Origin: an uncultured Flavobacteriaceae bacterium
Lineage (GTDB): Bacteria > Bacteroidota > Bacteroidia > Flavobacteriales > Flavobacteriaceae
DNA: 64,000 nt
Reading direction: 5' to 3'
Assembly: GCA_947497145.1 (NCBI GenBank)
Contig: CANMFQ010000012.1
Location: 62,001 to 126,000, forward strand
Shown here piece after piece: positions 46,776 to 56,029 of the stretch. The notes beneath the pieces were generated by a model that searched no databases, was not told where the DNA came from, and was given only the letters and a program-made list of their open reading frames with translations. Numbering within the stretch: position 1 is the first letter of the stretch; the number at the start of each line of letters is the position of its first letter. The translations under genes were made by a program, and so were the position numbers.

Positions 46776-47969
46776 CTATTTACCCATGTTTTCTTTGCGC
46801 ATTAAAGCCTCAATGAAATAATAATCGGCGTAATTTAAAGGCACATCAATCTCTGAATTATGGGGAATACTACCCACAGAATGTTTTAGAAGTAGCCCTT
46901 CATTAGTACCCACCTCTGCTAAATAATTATCACTACTTAAGGTTGCTAGCATTTTATCTGCTAAACTCTGATAAGCTGCTTTTTTTGTATCAGTTGAAAA
47001 CGTACTTAGCTCGTATAGGGCTGAAGCCGCAATGGCGGCTGCAGAAGCATCTCTTTTTGTATCTGGTGTAATAGGTGCATCATAATCCCAATACGGTATC
47101 TTATCATCAGGTAAATTTGGATGATTCATTATAAAATCGGCTATTTTTTGAGCCTGTTCTAAATATATTTTATTGCCAGTTTCACGAAACATCACGGTAT
47201 AACCATACAAACCCCATGATTGCCCTCTTGACCATGCAGATGCATCAGCATAACCTTGCGCCGTATTTCGTTGTAAAACCTCACCTGTTTCTTTATCGTA
47301 ATCTAAAACATGAAACGAACTATTATCTGCTCGAAAGTGATTTTTCATAGTTGTATTCGCATGAGTAACCGCTATATCATAAAAAGTAGAATCACCCGAT
47401 ATTTTTGTCGCTTCAAATAGTAATTCTAAATTCATCATATTATCAATAATCACAGGACATTGCCATCTTTTATTAGCTTCCCAAGATTGCAGTACTCCTG
47501 CCTTAGGTCTAAAGCGTGCTGAGAGCGATTTAGCTGTTTGTACGATAACCTTTTCATACGATTTAGATTTCATGTATTTTAAGCCATTACCATAACTGCA
47601 GCCTATCATAAAACCCACATCGTGATTGCCTTCCCAATACTGGATAGTATCGAGTTTTTCGGTATATCGAATTGCCCGTTCTTTCCACTTCTCGTCTTTA
47701 GATATTCCGTAAATATACCAAAGCGAGCTAGGGTAAAAACCACTGGTCCATTCGTAAATATCTACCAATCGTAATTTGTCATCGGTAATACTCTTGGGCA
47801 TTAACTTTGGTGTAGCTATATGCGGTAGTGCTTTTTTAAACAATACCTCATGTTGCGCAACTACATGCTCTAAAACAGATTGCGGTTTGTTTTCTTCCGT
47901 TTTTTTTGGTGTCTCTTTGCAACAAAAAAGAAAACTTAAAACAAGTGCAGCTAGTGTGAAATTTTTCAT
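46776..47969 (-). CDS. GH88-type unsaturated uronyl hydrolase, lipoprotein
   Basis: This 397-residue protein has a lipoprotein signal (LSFLFCCK) and the alpha/alpha-barrel of glycoside hydrolase family 88. Markers are WTSGFYPSSLWYIYG near 74, HDVGF with Asp117, VIIDNMMNLELL with Asp176, and RGQSWGLYGYTVMFRETGN near 250. The two Asp residues fit the acid pair of unsaturated glucuronyl hydrolases, which remove the unsaturated uronate that polysaccharide lyases leave at the end of glycosaminoglycan or ulvan fragments. It sits within the hydroxyproline gene run, 7 bases before the oxidase gene and 217 bases after the epimerase gene, an unexpected place for a glycan enzyme. Confidence 0.9.
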   Translation of the reverse strand: MKNFTLAALVLSFLFCCKETPKKTEENKPQSVLEHVVAQHEVLFKKALPHIATPKLMPKSITDDKLRLVDIYEWTSGFYPSSLWYIYGISKDEKWKERAIRYTEKLDTIQYWEGNHDVGFMIGCSYGNGLKYMKSKSYEKVIVQTAKSLSARFRPKAGVLQSWEANKRWQCPVIIDNMMNLELLFEATKISGDSTFYDIAVTHANTTMKNHFRADNSSFHVLDYDKETGEVLQRNTAQGYADASAWSRGQSWGLYGYTVMFRETGNKIYLEQAQKIADFIMNHPNLPDDKIPYWDYDAPITPDTKRDASAAAIAASALYELSTFSTDTKKAAYQSLADKMLATLSSDNYLAEVGTNEGLLLKHSVGSIPHNSEIDVPLNYADYYFIEALMRKENMGK

Positions 47970-48186
47970 TGTATTTTCTATTATTCAGAATTATTCATTA
48001 AAACTCATCATGATATCGTAGCGTGTTCTAAAATTAGGTGTTTTATTCATTGCAACATAGCCCTACTGTAATAAAAACCTGCAAAGCGATTAGTTTTGAA
48101 ACACTAATTGATTATTAAGGATTATAACTCTCTAGGCTAAATAATTTGAGCTATCACTCTTTATTAAATAGTAAACAATTAACAAT

Positions 48187-49200
48187 CTAAATCACTTGAA
48201 AACCATGTGCATAAGGGTCATCATCATCAATGGTGATGGTATTGTGTCCGTAAATTTTTGCCCAACCTTGAATACTCGGAATAATTGCTTTTTTTCCATT
48301 CAAAGTTGTTTCTTCTTCTATGCGACCAATAAACTTAGAACCAATAAAACTTTCGTGAATAAAAGCCTCTCCTGCGCCAAGTTTTCCTTTTGCATGCCAC
48401 TGCGCCATACGAGCTGAAGTACCTGTACCACAGGGTGATCGATCGATAGCTTTGTCCCCGTAAAAAACTGCATTTCTGGCAGTAGCTTCATCCGAAATAG
48501 TATCACCTGTCCATAAAATATGACTCACATCTCTAATGGTAGTATTCTCTGGATGTATAAAAGCATCTTTGTATTTTTTATTGATCTTCTCACGAATTTC
48601 TTGACTAAACTGTACCAAGTTATTTGCTGAAAAATCTTGAATACCTGCGAAATTTTCCTGCGGATCTATAATGGCATAAAAATTACCCCCATAAGAAACG
48701 TCAAAAACCAATGTTCCTAGAGCATCACATGTAACAGTAAGTTCTGTCGCAGCTACATAGGCTTTTACATTTATCAATTTCACCCAATCTACCTTATTTC
48801 CTGTTTGTTGGTATTCAATTTCCACAAGGCCAGCTGGCGTTTCCATCCGTACTTTTCCTGGCGTTTTTGGTTGAATTAGCCCCTCTTCTATACCAATGGT
48901 AATGGCGCCAATAGTTCCGTGACCACACATGGGTAAACAACCGCTAGTTTCAATAAAAAGAATACCAAAATCATTTTCTGGTTGTGCAGGCGGATAAAAA
49001 ATACTCCCGCTCATCATATCATGCCCACGAGGCTCAAACATAAGTCCTTTACGAATCCAATCATATTCTTTAAGAAAATGTTGCCTTTTTTCACTCATGG
49101 TGTGCCCTTTTAAAACTGGTCCACCCTGCTTTACCACCCGTACTGGATTACCACAAGTATGGGCATCAATACAAACGAAGGTACTACTACTCATTTTCAA
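48187..49200 (-). CDS. 4-hydroxyproline 2-epimerase, proline racemase family
   Basis: This 337-residue member of the proline racemase family has both active-site cysteines: Cys92 in LPMCGHGTIG and Cys257 in DRSPCGTGTS. Two Cys bases exclude the dehydratase branch, in which one is Thr. Epimerases of this kind turn trans-4-hydroxy-L-proline into cis-4-hydroxy-D-proline, the first catabolic step. Proline or hydroxyproline preference cannot be read directly, but the neighbouring deaminase, oxidase and semialdehyde dehydrogenase point to hydroxyproline. Its start overlaps the DUF885 stop by 14 bases; a second ATG two codons in is possible. Confidence 0.93.
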   Translation of the reverse strand: MKMSSSTFVCIDAHTCGNPVRVVKQGGPVLKGHTMSEKRQHFLKEYDWIRKGLMFEPRGHDMMSGSIFYPPAQPENDFGILFIETSGCLPMCGHGTIGAITIGIEEGLIQPKTPGKVRMETPAGLVEIEYQQTGNKVDWVKLINVKAYVAATELTVTCDALGTLVFDVSYGGNFYAIIDPQENFAGIQDFSANNLVQFSQEIREKINKKYKDAFIHPENTTIRDVSHILWTGDTISDEATARNAVFYGDKAIDRSPCGTGTSARMAQWHAKGKLGAGEAFIHESFIGSKFIGRIEEETTLNGKKAIIPSIQGWAKIYGHNTITIDDDDPYAHGFQVI

Positions 49201-50917
49201 CCTTTTTTATATATGCATTTGTTCTATCTTCTAATATAGCTAAGGTTACCGTCCCTTGCTCAAGAATAAGCTCATGAAACTCACGAATATCAAATTTATC
49301 TTCTAAAGCCGCTTCTGCCCTTTTACGAAGTTCTCTAATTTTTAATTCCCCTATTTTGTATGATAATGCCTGCCCTGGCCACGATATATAGCGGTCTGTT
49401 TCGGTTTGTATTTCATGTAATGACAATGCAGTATTTGAAGCCATATAATCCACCACCTGATCACGTGTCCAACCTTTTGCATGAATACCTGTATCTACCA
49501 CCAAACGGCATGCACGCCACATTTCATAAGTGAGCTGCCCAAATTTCTCATAAGGGGTTGTATACATCCCCATTTCTGCAGCTAAAAACTCAGAATATAA
49601 ACCCCAACCTTCACCATAAGCAGACAAATACAAGTTTTTTCTAAACTGTGGAATACTATCACCCAATTCTGCATTTAATGCACCTTGTAAATGATGACCA
49701 GGCACCGCCTCATGCACTGTTAAAGCTGGAATAGTATACAATGTTCTACTAGGTAAATCATAGGTGTTAACCCAATAATACCCCGGATCTGTACTGTTTT
49801 TTGCAGTACCTACATATCTACCCCCCGTATATTTTGGAGCAATAGCATCGGGTACTGGGGCAACGCCATAGGGTTTGCGTGGTAAGGTCTTAAAAAAACG
49901 GGGTAATTGCTCATCAGCACGTTTGGCTATATCACGTGCAAACATCAAAAGTTCCTTTGGCGTTTTAGCGTAAAACTGTTCATCGGTTCTAAGAAACTGA
50001 AAAAAATCAGCAAAACTACCCTTAAACTTTAAGTCCTTAATAATCTTTTCCATCTCTGCTTTGATGCGTGCAACTTCATCTAACCCTAGTTGATGAATTT
50101 TTTCTGCCGTATACCCCGTACTTGTTGTATAATAGTTTATTCTATTTTGATAATATTCTGTACCACCAGGAGTTTCAGAAACCCCTAATGTTGTTCTGGT
50201 TGTAGGTAGGTATTCTGTTTCAAAAAAAGTTTTAATTCTCTTAAATTGAGGGGTTACTTTAGTTTCAATGACCTCCTTAGCGGCACGAAGCAGCGAATCT
50301 CTTTGCGCAGTATTCAAACGCTTTGGCAGTTTTTTAAATGGGGAATAGAAGTAACTATCTTTAAAATCAGTCACAATATGGTCATTGTAAGTACTTTCAT
50401 AGCCGTTGAAAATAACTAGAGGTTGTGATACTCCTTTTTTAAGTCCTTCACGTAGATTAACAACATGCTGGTCAACAAAATTGGGGATGGCATTAAGCGC
50501 ATTTAAATAATCTTTAGCTTGTTTATAGCTAGTTAGAGGCCGTAACTTATAATTTAAATTGTTATGAAAACCAGCATCAGAAAGTAAAGGATTTAAATAA
50601 CGCTCAAAATCATAAAAATCAATTTTATCTTGAAGTACAAACTGTAATAATGCTAGTGAAATTTGCTCCGTTTCTCCCAATTCATCGGGCACTATTTCTT
50701 TTAATTTAGCTAAAACGGATTTCGCAAATATGGCTTCTGATTCGTAATATTCTTTTGTAACCAAGCCTAACGGGTACGCTTTTTCATCGTACCCCTTATG
50801 GTCTTGATATTCTTTAATTACGCTATTTAAAACAGATGAAGCGGTTGTTGTTTCATCGGTTTTACATCCAACGAATAGTAAAAACACAAACAAGCAACAG
50901 GTTTTGAGTATTTGCAT
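49187..50917 (-). CDS. DUF885 family lipoprotein, probable metallopeptidase
   Basis: This 576-residue protein has a lipoprotein signal (LLFVGC, Cys about 18) and the long helical DUF885 fold. The signature LTVHEAVPGHHLQGAL carries HExxxxHH, which fits a zinc site, and a Glu-rich helix follows near SAYGEGWGLYSEFLA. Some members of this family have been described as peptidases. It lies 10 bases after the semialdehyde dehydrogenase gene and overlaps the epimerase gene, so it is in the hydroxyproline operon. Release of hydroxyproline from peptides at the cell surface is a reasonable idea, not shown. Confidence 0.88.
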   Translation of the reverse strand: MQILKTCCLFVFLLFVGCKTDETTTASSVLNSVIKEYQDHKGYDEKAYPLGLVTKEYYESEAIFAKSVLAKLKEIVPDELGETEQISLALLQFVLQDKIDFYDFERYLNPLLSDAGFHNNLNYKLRPLTSYKQAKDYLNALNAIPNFVDQHVVNLREGLKKGVSQPLVIFNGYESTYNDHIVTDFKDSYFYSPFKKLPKRLNTAQRDSLLRAAKEVIETKVTPQFKRIKTFFETEYLPTTRTTLGVSETPGGTEYYQNRINYYTTSTGYTAEKIHQLGLDEVARIKAEMEKIIKDLKFKGSFADFFQFLRTDEQFYAKTPKELLMFARDIAKRADEQLPRFFKTLPRKPYGVAPVPDAIAPKYTGGRYVGTAKNSTDPGYYWVNTYDLPSRTLYTIPALTVHEAVPGHHLQGALNAELGDSIPQFRKNLYLSAYGEGWGLYSEFLAAEMGMYTTPYEKFGQLTYEMWRACRLVVDTGIHAKGWTRDQVVDYMASNTALSLHEIQTETDRYISWPGQALSYKIGELKIRELRKRAEAALEDKFDIREFHELILEQGTVTLAILEDRTNAYIKKVENE

Positions 50918-50927
50918 TTTAATTTAT

Positions 50928-52511
50928 TTATATGGAAGCCCTTGTGTGCTCATTATTAACCAATCTATTTATTTTTAGTGGATTACCATTTTTTAACTCA
51001 TTAGGCAAAAGGTGATCAGGCCAATCTTGAAAGCTAAATGGACGTACCCATCTTTTTATAGATTGCGTACCCACAGCAGTAAAACGACTGTCAGTAGATG
51101 CTGGATAAGGTCCTCCGTGTTGCATGGATGGGCACACTTCTACACCAGTAGGCACGCCATTAAAAATGATACGCCCTACCCTAGTTTGCAAAGCGGCGAT
51201 TAATGAGTCATAGCTTGAAATTTCATCATTATCAGAAATTATAGTTCCGGTAAGCTGTCCTTCTAAATTGGCTACAATCTCTTCTAATTGGTCAATACTA
51301 TCACATTGTACTACCATTGAAAAAGGACCAAAAACCTCGTGATGTAAGGTGGTATTATTCAAAAAAGTTTCCCCTTTTACGGTTACTACAGCCTGTCTAG
51401 CATAATTTACGGCCACTTCTTCAGTATAATCTACAGCAACTACCAATCCTTCTTGATTGATGGCTGTTTCCTTATTTTTTTCATAAGCTCCAATAATATG
51501 CGGATGCAACATACAAGAAGGTTCTATTTTTACAATTTCTTGCGAAAGTTGTTCAATAAATGCAGTAAGCGCTTCTCCTTTAACACCTAATAATAACCCA
51601 GGGTTAGTACAGAACTGCCCTGCGCCAACAGTTATGGAGCCCGCATAGGTTTTTGCTAAATCAGCAGTTCTATTTTTCACAGCTTCTGGCAGCATAATTA
51701 CAGGGTTGATACTGCCCATTTCGGCAAAAACAGGAATGGGTTCTTTACGCTGTGCAGCCAAATCAAACAATGCTCGACCTCCTTTAATACTGCCTGTAAA
51801 GCCTACCGCTTTTATTTGCGGATGCTGCACCAAGGAAACACCAACTTCAATACCACTGCTATTTAGGTTAGAAAATACACCTTTAGGCATTCCCGTTTTT
51901 TGTGCTGCTTTGATTACTGCCGATGCCACTAATTCACCAGTACCTGCATGCATTGGGTGTGATTTCACTACTACAGGGCATCCTGCTGCCAAAGCGGCCG
52001 CTGTATCACCCCCAGCAGTAGAAAAGGCTAGCGGAAAATTACTTGCGCCAAAAACGACAACTGGCCCTAAAGGCACCATCATTTTTCTTAAATCTGGTTT
52101 TGGAACTGGCGTTCTATCTGGAATAGCGGTATCAATTGAAGCCTCTACCCATGAACCTTCTGCTACCAACGCTGCAAAAGCTCGCAATTGACCAATAGTT
52201 CTACCACGCTCGCCTTTTGCCCTACCTTCGGGCAAACCAGACTCTGAACAATAGACCTTTATAAGCGTTTCATCTAAAGCTAAAATTTCATCGGCTATAG
52301 CATTTAAAAAAGCTGCCTTATCCTCTCCTGATTTTTGATTATACGTAATATAGGCCTGTGAAGCTAAAGTAACTGCCTCGTTAATTTCTTCAGTATTAGC
52401 TTCAACAAAAGCTGTTTCGTTTTCGGTATTTGATAAAGGGTTAAAAGTTTTAAATGTCTTTTCTCCTTTTGCTGATAGGGTATCACCAATATAATTCTTT
52501 CCTGTAATCAT
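50928..52511 (-). CDS. 2-oxoglutarate semialdehyde (2,5-dioxovalerate) dehydrogenase
   Basis: This 527-residue aldehyde dehydrogenase carries Cys301 in GAGQFCTNPG, Glu264 in VFAEMGSINP, the cofactor-side GFTGSIKGGR near 237, and GPVVVFGASNFPLAFS near 149. The long length and the EMGSxNP and GQFCTNPG motifs fit the group that oxidises 2-oxoglutarate semialdehyde to 2-oxoglutarate, the last step of hydroxyproline and pentose-acid breakdown. It follows the deaminase gene after 141 bases and is followed by DUF885 after 10 bases. The same semialdehyde would come from the FAH-type dehydratase route. Confidence 0.93.
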   Translation of the reverse strand: MITGKNYIGDTLSAKGEKTFKTFNPLSNTENETAFVEANTEEINEAVTLASQAYITYNQKSGEDKAAFLNAIADEILALDETLIKVYCSESGLPEGRAKGERGRTIGQLRAFAALVAEGSWVEASIDTAIPDRTPVPKPDLRKMMVPLGPVVVFGASNFPLAFSTAGGDTAAALAAGCPVVVKSHPMHAGTGELVASAVIKAAQKTGMPKGVFSNLNSSGIEVGVSLVQHPQIKAVGFTGSIKGGRALFDLAAQRKEPIPVFAEMGSINPVIMLPEAVKNRTADLAKTYAGSITVGAGQFCTNPGLLLGVKGEALTAFIEQLSQEIVKIEPSCMLHPHIIGAYEKNKETAINQEGLVVAVDYTEEVAVNYARQAVVTVKGETFLNNTTLHHEVFGPFSMVVQCDSIDQLEEIVANLEGQLTGTIISDNDEISSYDSLIAALQTRVGRIIFNGVPTGVEVCPSMQHGGPYPASTDSRFTAVGTQSIKRWVRPFSFQDWPDHLLPNELKNGNPLKINRLVNNEHTRASI

Positions 52512-52652
52512 ACGTTTTTTGAATTGTTTTACACACTTTTATAGCTGCGGATTTTCCTTCAGCTTCTTTCATACTATAAATCGGCACCATGTTTATACTC
52601 TTGTCTTTTCAAGAATTAAAAAATTCACATCATATAGTATACAAAAGTGCCT

Positions 52653-53558
52653 CTAATATACGGGTAAAACTGGTCGTGTTCTTAAACCTTCTTCAATAAT
52701 ATTTTGCACTCTCGTACGTTCATCACCTTGTAAAGGTAATCGCGGCTCACGAACATATTCGGTTCCTATACCTGTGCCAACCTCTGCTAATTTTATATTT
52801 TGTACCAATTGCGGACTAATATCAAGTTCTAACAAAGGCATAAACCATCTGTAAATAGCTAAAGCTTCGGCTATTCTTCCTGCCTTTACCAAATTACAAA
52901 TTGCTACCGTTTCTTTAGGGAAAGCACAAACCAAACCAGCAACCCAGCCATCTGCACCAGCAGCAATACTCTCCAATGCTAAAGTATCTACGCCACATAA
53001 TATATTTAATCGGTCTCCAAATCTATTTCTAATACGTGTTATATTTGAAATATCTCTTGTTGATTCTTTTACCGCCTGAATATTGTCATGTACCAACAAT
53101 TCTTCAAACATATCTAAAGTCACCTCTATTTTGTAATCTACAGGATTATTATAAATCATAATTGGCAAATCAGTACTACTTGCAATTGTTTTGAAATAGT
53201 GTACCGTTTCATAATCGGTTGCCTTATATCGCATAGGAGGCAACATCATTAAACCATGGGCACCATAGGCTTCTGCATTATGTGCTGCTTCAACCGCCCC
53301 TTTGGTAGTTTGCTCTGCAATATTTATTATTACAGGCACCTTATCTCCTGCAATACGCACAGTTTCTTCAATCAAAATACGCTTTTCATCAGCCGTTAAG
53401 GTACTTGCTTCTCCAAGTGTACCTCCTAAAATAATGCCTTGAACTCCTGCCACTAACTGCGCTTCAATATTTTTTTCAAACATGTCCAGGTCTAAAGTAT
53501 CGTGCTCGGTAAATTTTGTTGTTACTGCTGGCATTACGCCTTCCCAAATTACTTTCAT
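52653..53558 (-). CDS. DapA-family lyase, probable 1-pyrroline-4-hydroxy-2-carboxylate deaminase
   Basis: This 301-residue protein is a class I aldolase-fold enzyme of the dihydrodipicolinate synthase/N-acetylneuraminate lyase family: GGTLGEASTLT near 45, Tyr136 in MIYNNPV, and the Schiff-base Lys164 in AVKESTRD. In hydroxyproline catabolism a member of this family removes water and ammonia from 1-pyrroline-4-hydroxy-2-carboxylate to give 2-oxoglutarate semialdehyde. It is the first gene of the minus-strand run and diverges from the AraC-type regulator over 137 bases, with a -7 box at 53583-53590. The specific reaction is inferred from its neighbours. Confidence 0.9.
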   Translation of the reverse strand: MKVIWEGVMPAVTTKFTEHDTLDLDMFEKNIEAQLVAGVQGIILGGTLGEASTLTADEKRILIEETVRIAGDKVPVIINIAEQTTKGAVEAAHNAEAYGAHGLMMLPPMRYKATDYETVHYFKTIASSTDLPIMIYNNPVDYKIEVTLDMFEELLVHDNIQAVKESTRDISNITRIRNRFGDRLNILCGVDTLALESIAAGADGWVAGLVCAFPKETVAICNLVKAGRIAEALAIYRWFMPLLELDISPQLVQNIKLAEVGTGIGTEYVREPRLPLQGDERTRVQNIIEEGLRTRPVLPVY

Positions 53559-53582
53559 TGTTTTTAACTTTTTGATTTGCTA

Positions 53583-53590
53583 CAAAAGTA
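53583..53590 (-). promoter_or_regulatory. -7 promoter box of the hydroxyproline operon
   Basis: Minus-strand TACTTTTG matches TAnnTTTG and is followed by TAGC. It lies 24 bases before the ATG of the DapA-family gene. A -33 TTTG at normal distance is not obvious, which would fit a promoter that depends on the divergent AraC-type activator. Confidence 0.5.
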
Positions 53591-53659
53591 AAAGGGAAAC
53601 CCATGTTGATGTTACTGCAATTTTATCTTAAATTGAGATTATATTACCCAATATAGCTG

Positions 53660-53667
53660 TAAATTTG
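53660..53667 (+). promoter_or_regulatory. -7 promoter box of the AraC-type regulator gene
   Basis: Plus-strand TAAATTTG matches TAnnTTTG and lies 28 bases before the ATG at 53696. It is back to back with the operon promoter, with 69 bases between the two boxes, enough space for shared operators. Confidence 0.45.
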
Positions 53668-53695
53668 ATATTTTTAGTCCAATATTGACGTATAT

Positions 53696-54562
53696 ATGAA
53701 AGTTCAACCTTTTCAAATACCCAAACCGCTTCATGAAAACTTGATTGTTCAGGTAGATCACGCAAAGGCCTTTTACAACCAACTTCATCAACACAATGAA
53801 ATGCAATTAAGTTTAATTGTGAAAGGTAGCGGCAAGTTATTGATTGGTGATAGTATTCATCAATTTACTACTGGAGACTTTTTTGGTATTGGTGCCAATA
53901 GCCCACACCTTTTTAAAACAGAACAAGACAAAGGAATGGTTCACATGATTTCTTTGTTTTTCACTCAAGACACTTTTGGTGAGCGTTTCTTTGAATTATC
54001 TGATTTGGACGAAATAAAACCTTTTTTCTCCCTTATTCCTGACGGTTTTCAATTATTATCTCATTTAGATAACGTAAATGATATGATGCACCAGTTTATC
54101 GAAGCTACCAAACTTGAGCGAGTACTGCTGTTCTTACAACTATTAAACCTGCTATGCAAAGCAGAAAAAAAACCACTCACTAATTTTATTTATCCGAAAG
54201 AAATTGGGCATTTGGCTGGAGAACGCATGCAAGTGGTATTTGATTATGTACTCCACAATTTTGATAACGAAATAAAGCTACATACGGTGTCAGACCTTGT
54301 TTATATGACCCCAAATGCTTTTTGCAGATTTTTCAAACAACGTACCAATAAGACCTTTTTTCAGTTTCTAATTGAACTACGTATCGAACATGCTTGTCAA
54401 CTGCTAAAAAATAATCCAGATCTTTCTATTGCAGAAATTTCAGAACTTTCTGGTTTTAAGTCGATTTCTAATTTTAATAGAAAATTCAAAAACTATAAAG
54501 GGGTTATACCATCAAGATACATAAAACAGATTACCCCTACTGCCATTGGTACTTTTGGTTAA
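53696..54562 (+). CDS. AraC-family transcriptional regulator
   Basis: This 288-residue regulator has an N-terminal cupin ligand domain (about 20-105: LHQHNEMQLSLIVKGSGKLLIGD and TTGDFFGIGANSPHLF) and a C-terminal double helix-turn-helix (about 188-284: DLVYMTPNAFCRFFKQRTNKTF and SELSGFKSISNFNRKFKNYKG). Both HTH units are intact. It diverges from the hydroxyproline operon and is therefore the likely local regulator, probably sensing hydroxyproline or a pathway intermediate. It converges with the mutarotase gene with a gap of 16 bases. Confidence 0.93.
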   Translation: MKVQPFQIPKPLHENLIVQVDHAKAFYNQLHQHNEMQLSLIVKGSGKLLIGDSIHQFTTGDFFGIGANSPHLFKTEQDKGMVHMISLFFTQDTFGERFFELSDLDEIKPFFSLIPDGFQLLSHLDNVNDMMHQFIEATKLERVLLFLQLLNLLCKAEKKPLTNFIYPKEIGHLAGERMQVVFDYVLHNFDNEIKLHTVSDLVYMTPNAFCRFFKQRTNKTFFQFLIELRIEHACQLLKNNPDLSIAEISELSGFKSISNFNRKFKNYKGVIPSRYIKQITPTAIGTFG

Positions 54563-54578
54563 TTTTTAAATTATATGC

Positions 54579-55757
54579 TTAGTTGGTAACCGTACCAAAC
54601 TTATAAACACAAGTAGAAGTATACGTTTCACCTGGTCGAATTACGGTTGTAGGAAACTGTGGTTTGTTTGGTGAATCAGGAAAATGTTGTGTTTCCAAAC
54701 AAAAAGAACCTCTAAAGGCATAGGGTTTTCCACGCTTACCCATAGTTTTTCCTGTTAAAAAGTTTCCACCGTAAAACTGCACACCGGGCTCATCAGTATA
54801 CACTTCAAGCGTTCTTCCGCTCTCAGGCTCTACCACTTTAGCGCAAAACACAAGGCCATCATCATTTTTAGGTGTATCATTTAAAACAAAATTATGGTCG
54901 TACCCATTGCCTATTTTCAGTTGTTCAAAATCTACACTTAAATCTGTTCCTATAGCTTTGGGTGTTGTAAAATCAAAAGGCGTGCCTGCTACTTTTGCTA
55001 TTTCGCCAGTTGGTATAAGGCCAGCATCTACAGGTGTGTAATGATTAGCGTTAATAGTAAGGATATGATCATTTATATCGCCCTCTCCTTCTCCTTTCAA
55101 ATTAAAAAAAGAATGATGCGTAAGATTAACTACTGTTGGCTTATCTGTTTCTGCCTTATAGCTTATTTTAAGTTCATTATCATCTGTCAACTCATAAGAT
55201 ACTTTGACCATTAAATTTCCTGGATACCCCTCTTCCATATCGGGTGATAATCTCGAAAAAACAATACGACTATCATTGTACTGCTTAACATCCCAAACCA
55301 CACTTTCAAAACCCTTATCACCTCCATGCAAATGGTTTTCATTGTTGTTTTTGGCTAGGGTATAAGTTTCATCATCAATTGAAAACTGCCCCTTCTTTAT
55401 GCGATTACCATATCTACCAATAACGGATCCAAAATATGATTTAGGGCCATCAACATACTCCTTCAAGGTATTGTGCCCTAAAACAATATCTTCAAACGCT
55501 CCATTTTTATCAGGGGTGTGTAATGCCACCAATCGCTGGCCATAATTGGTAAATGCCGCTGTTATTCCGTTTTTGTTGGATAGTACATATAGATTTACAG
55601 AGTCGCCATTTATAATGTCTTTAAAATTTTCTGGTGAAACAGTAGTTTTCATTGTTTTTGCGGAAGGTTTTATAGCCATATCTGCCGGTTTATCTTTTTT
55701 ATTCTTACAACTTACCATACTTAGTACTAGAATAACAGTGGCCAGAATAGCTCTCAT
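54579..55757 (-). CDS. galM: Aldose 1-epimerase (galactose mutarotase), lipoprotein
   Basis: This 392-residue protein has a lipoprotein signal (LVLSMVSCK, Cys about 17) and the GalM beta-sandwich. Visible marks are GQRLVALHTPDKNG near 74, GRYGNRIKKGQF near 114, NNENHLHGGDKGF near 137, VNLTHHSFFNL near 210 with the catalytic His, NGYDHNFVL near 283, and the Glu in CLETQHFPDSPN near 355. It interconverts alpha and beta anomers of free aldoses, here outside the cytoplasm. It lies beside the hydroxyproline regulator, not in an obvious sugar operon. Confidence 0.93.
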   Translation of the reverse strand: MRAILATVILVLSMVSCKNKKDKPADMAIKPSAKTMKTTVSPENFKDIINGDSVNLYVLSNKNGITAAFTNYGQRLVALHTPDKNGAFEDIVLGHNTLKEYVDGPKSYFGSVIGRYGNRIKKGQFSIDDETYTLAKNNNENHLHGGDKGFESVVWDVKQYNDSRIVFSRLSPDMEEGYPGNLMVKVSYELTDDNELKISYKAETDKPTVVNLTHHSFFNLKGEGEGDINDHILTINANHYTPVDAGLIPTGEIAKVAGTPFDFTTPKAIGTDLSVDFEQLKIGNGYDHNFVLNDTPKNDDGLVFCAKVVEPESGRTLEVYTDEPGVQFYGGNFLTGKTMGKRGKPYAFRGSFCLETQHFPDSPNKPQFPTTVIRPGETYTSTCVYKFGTVTN

Positions 55758-56029
55758 ATTTTTACTTTTTTTTAGCTGAATGTTTAATACTTTATTGCAA
55801 ACAACCCCACAGAATAATCACCTAACCTATTGAATAACAAGGTTTTTATCGCACTTATTTCATTTTTTTAATTACCTATAACCTTGAAGGCTAGTTACTA
55901 TTAATACGTGGTGTTGAAGTTTTTTTTGGTTATGCCAAGATAATGAAAAATGTGAAATTGATATCTATAATATATATTCCTTTTGTTTTAACTATTTTTA
56001 CCGCCTACTATAAACTCAACACGATTATA

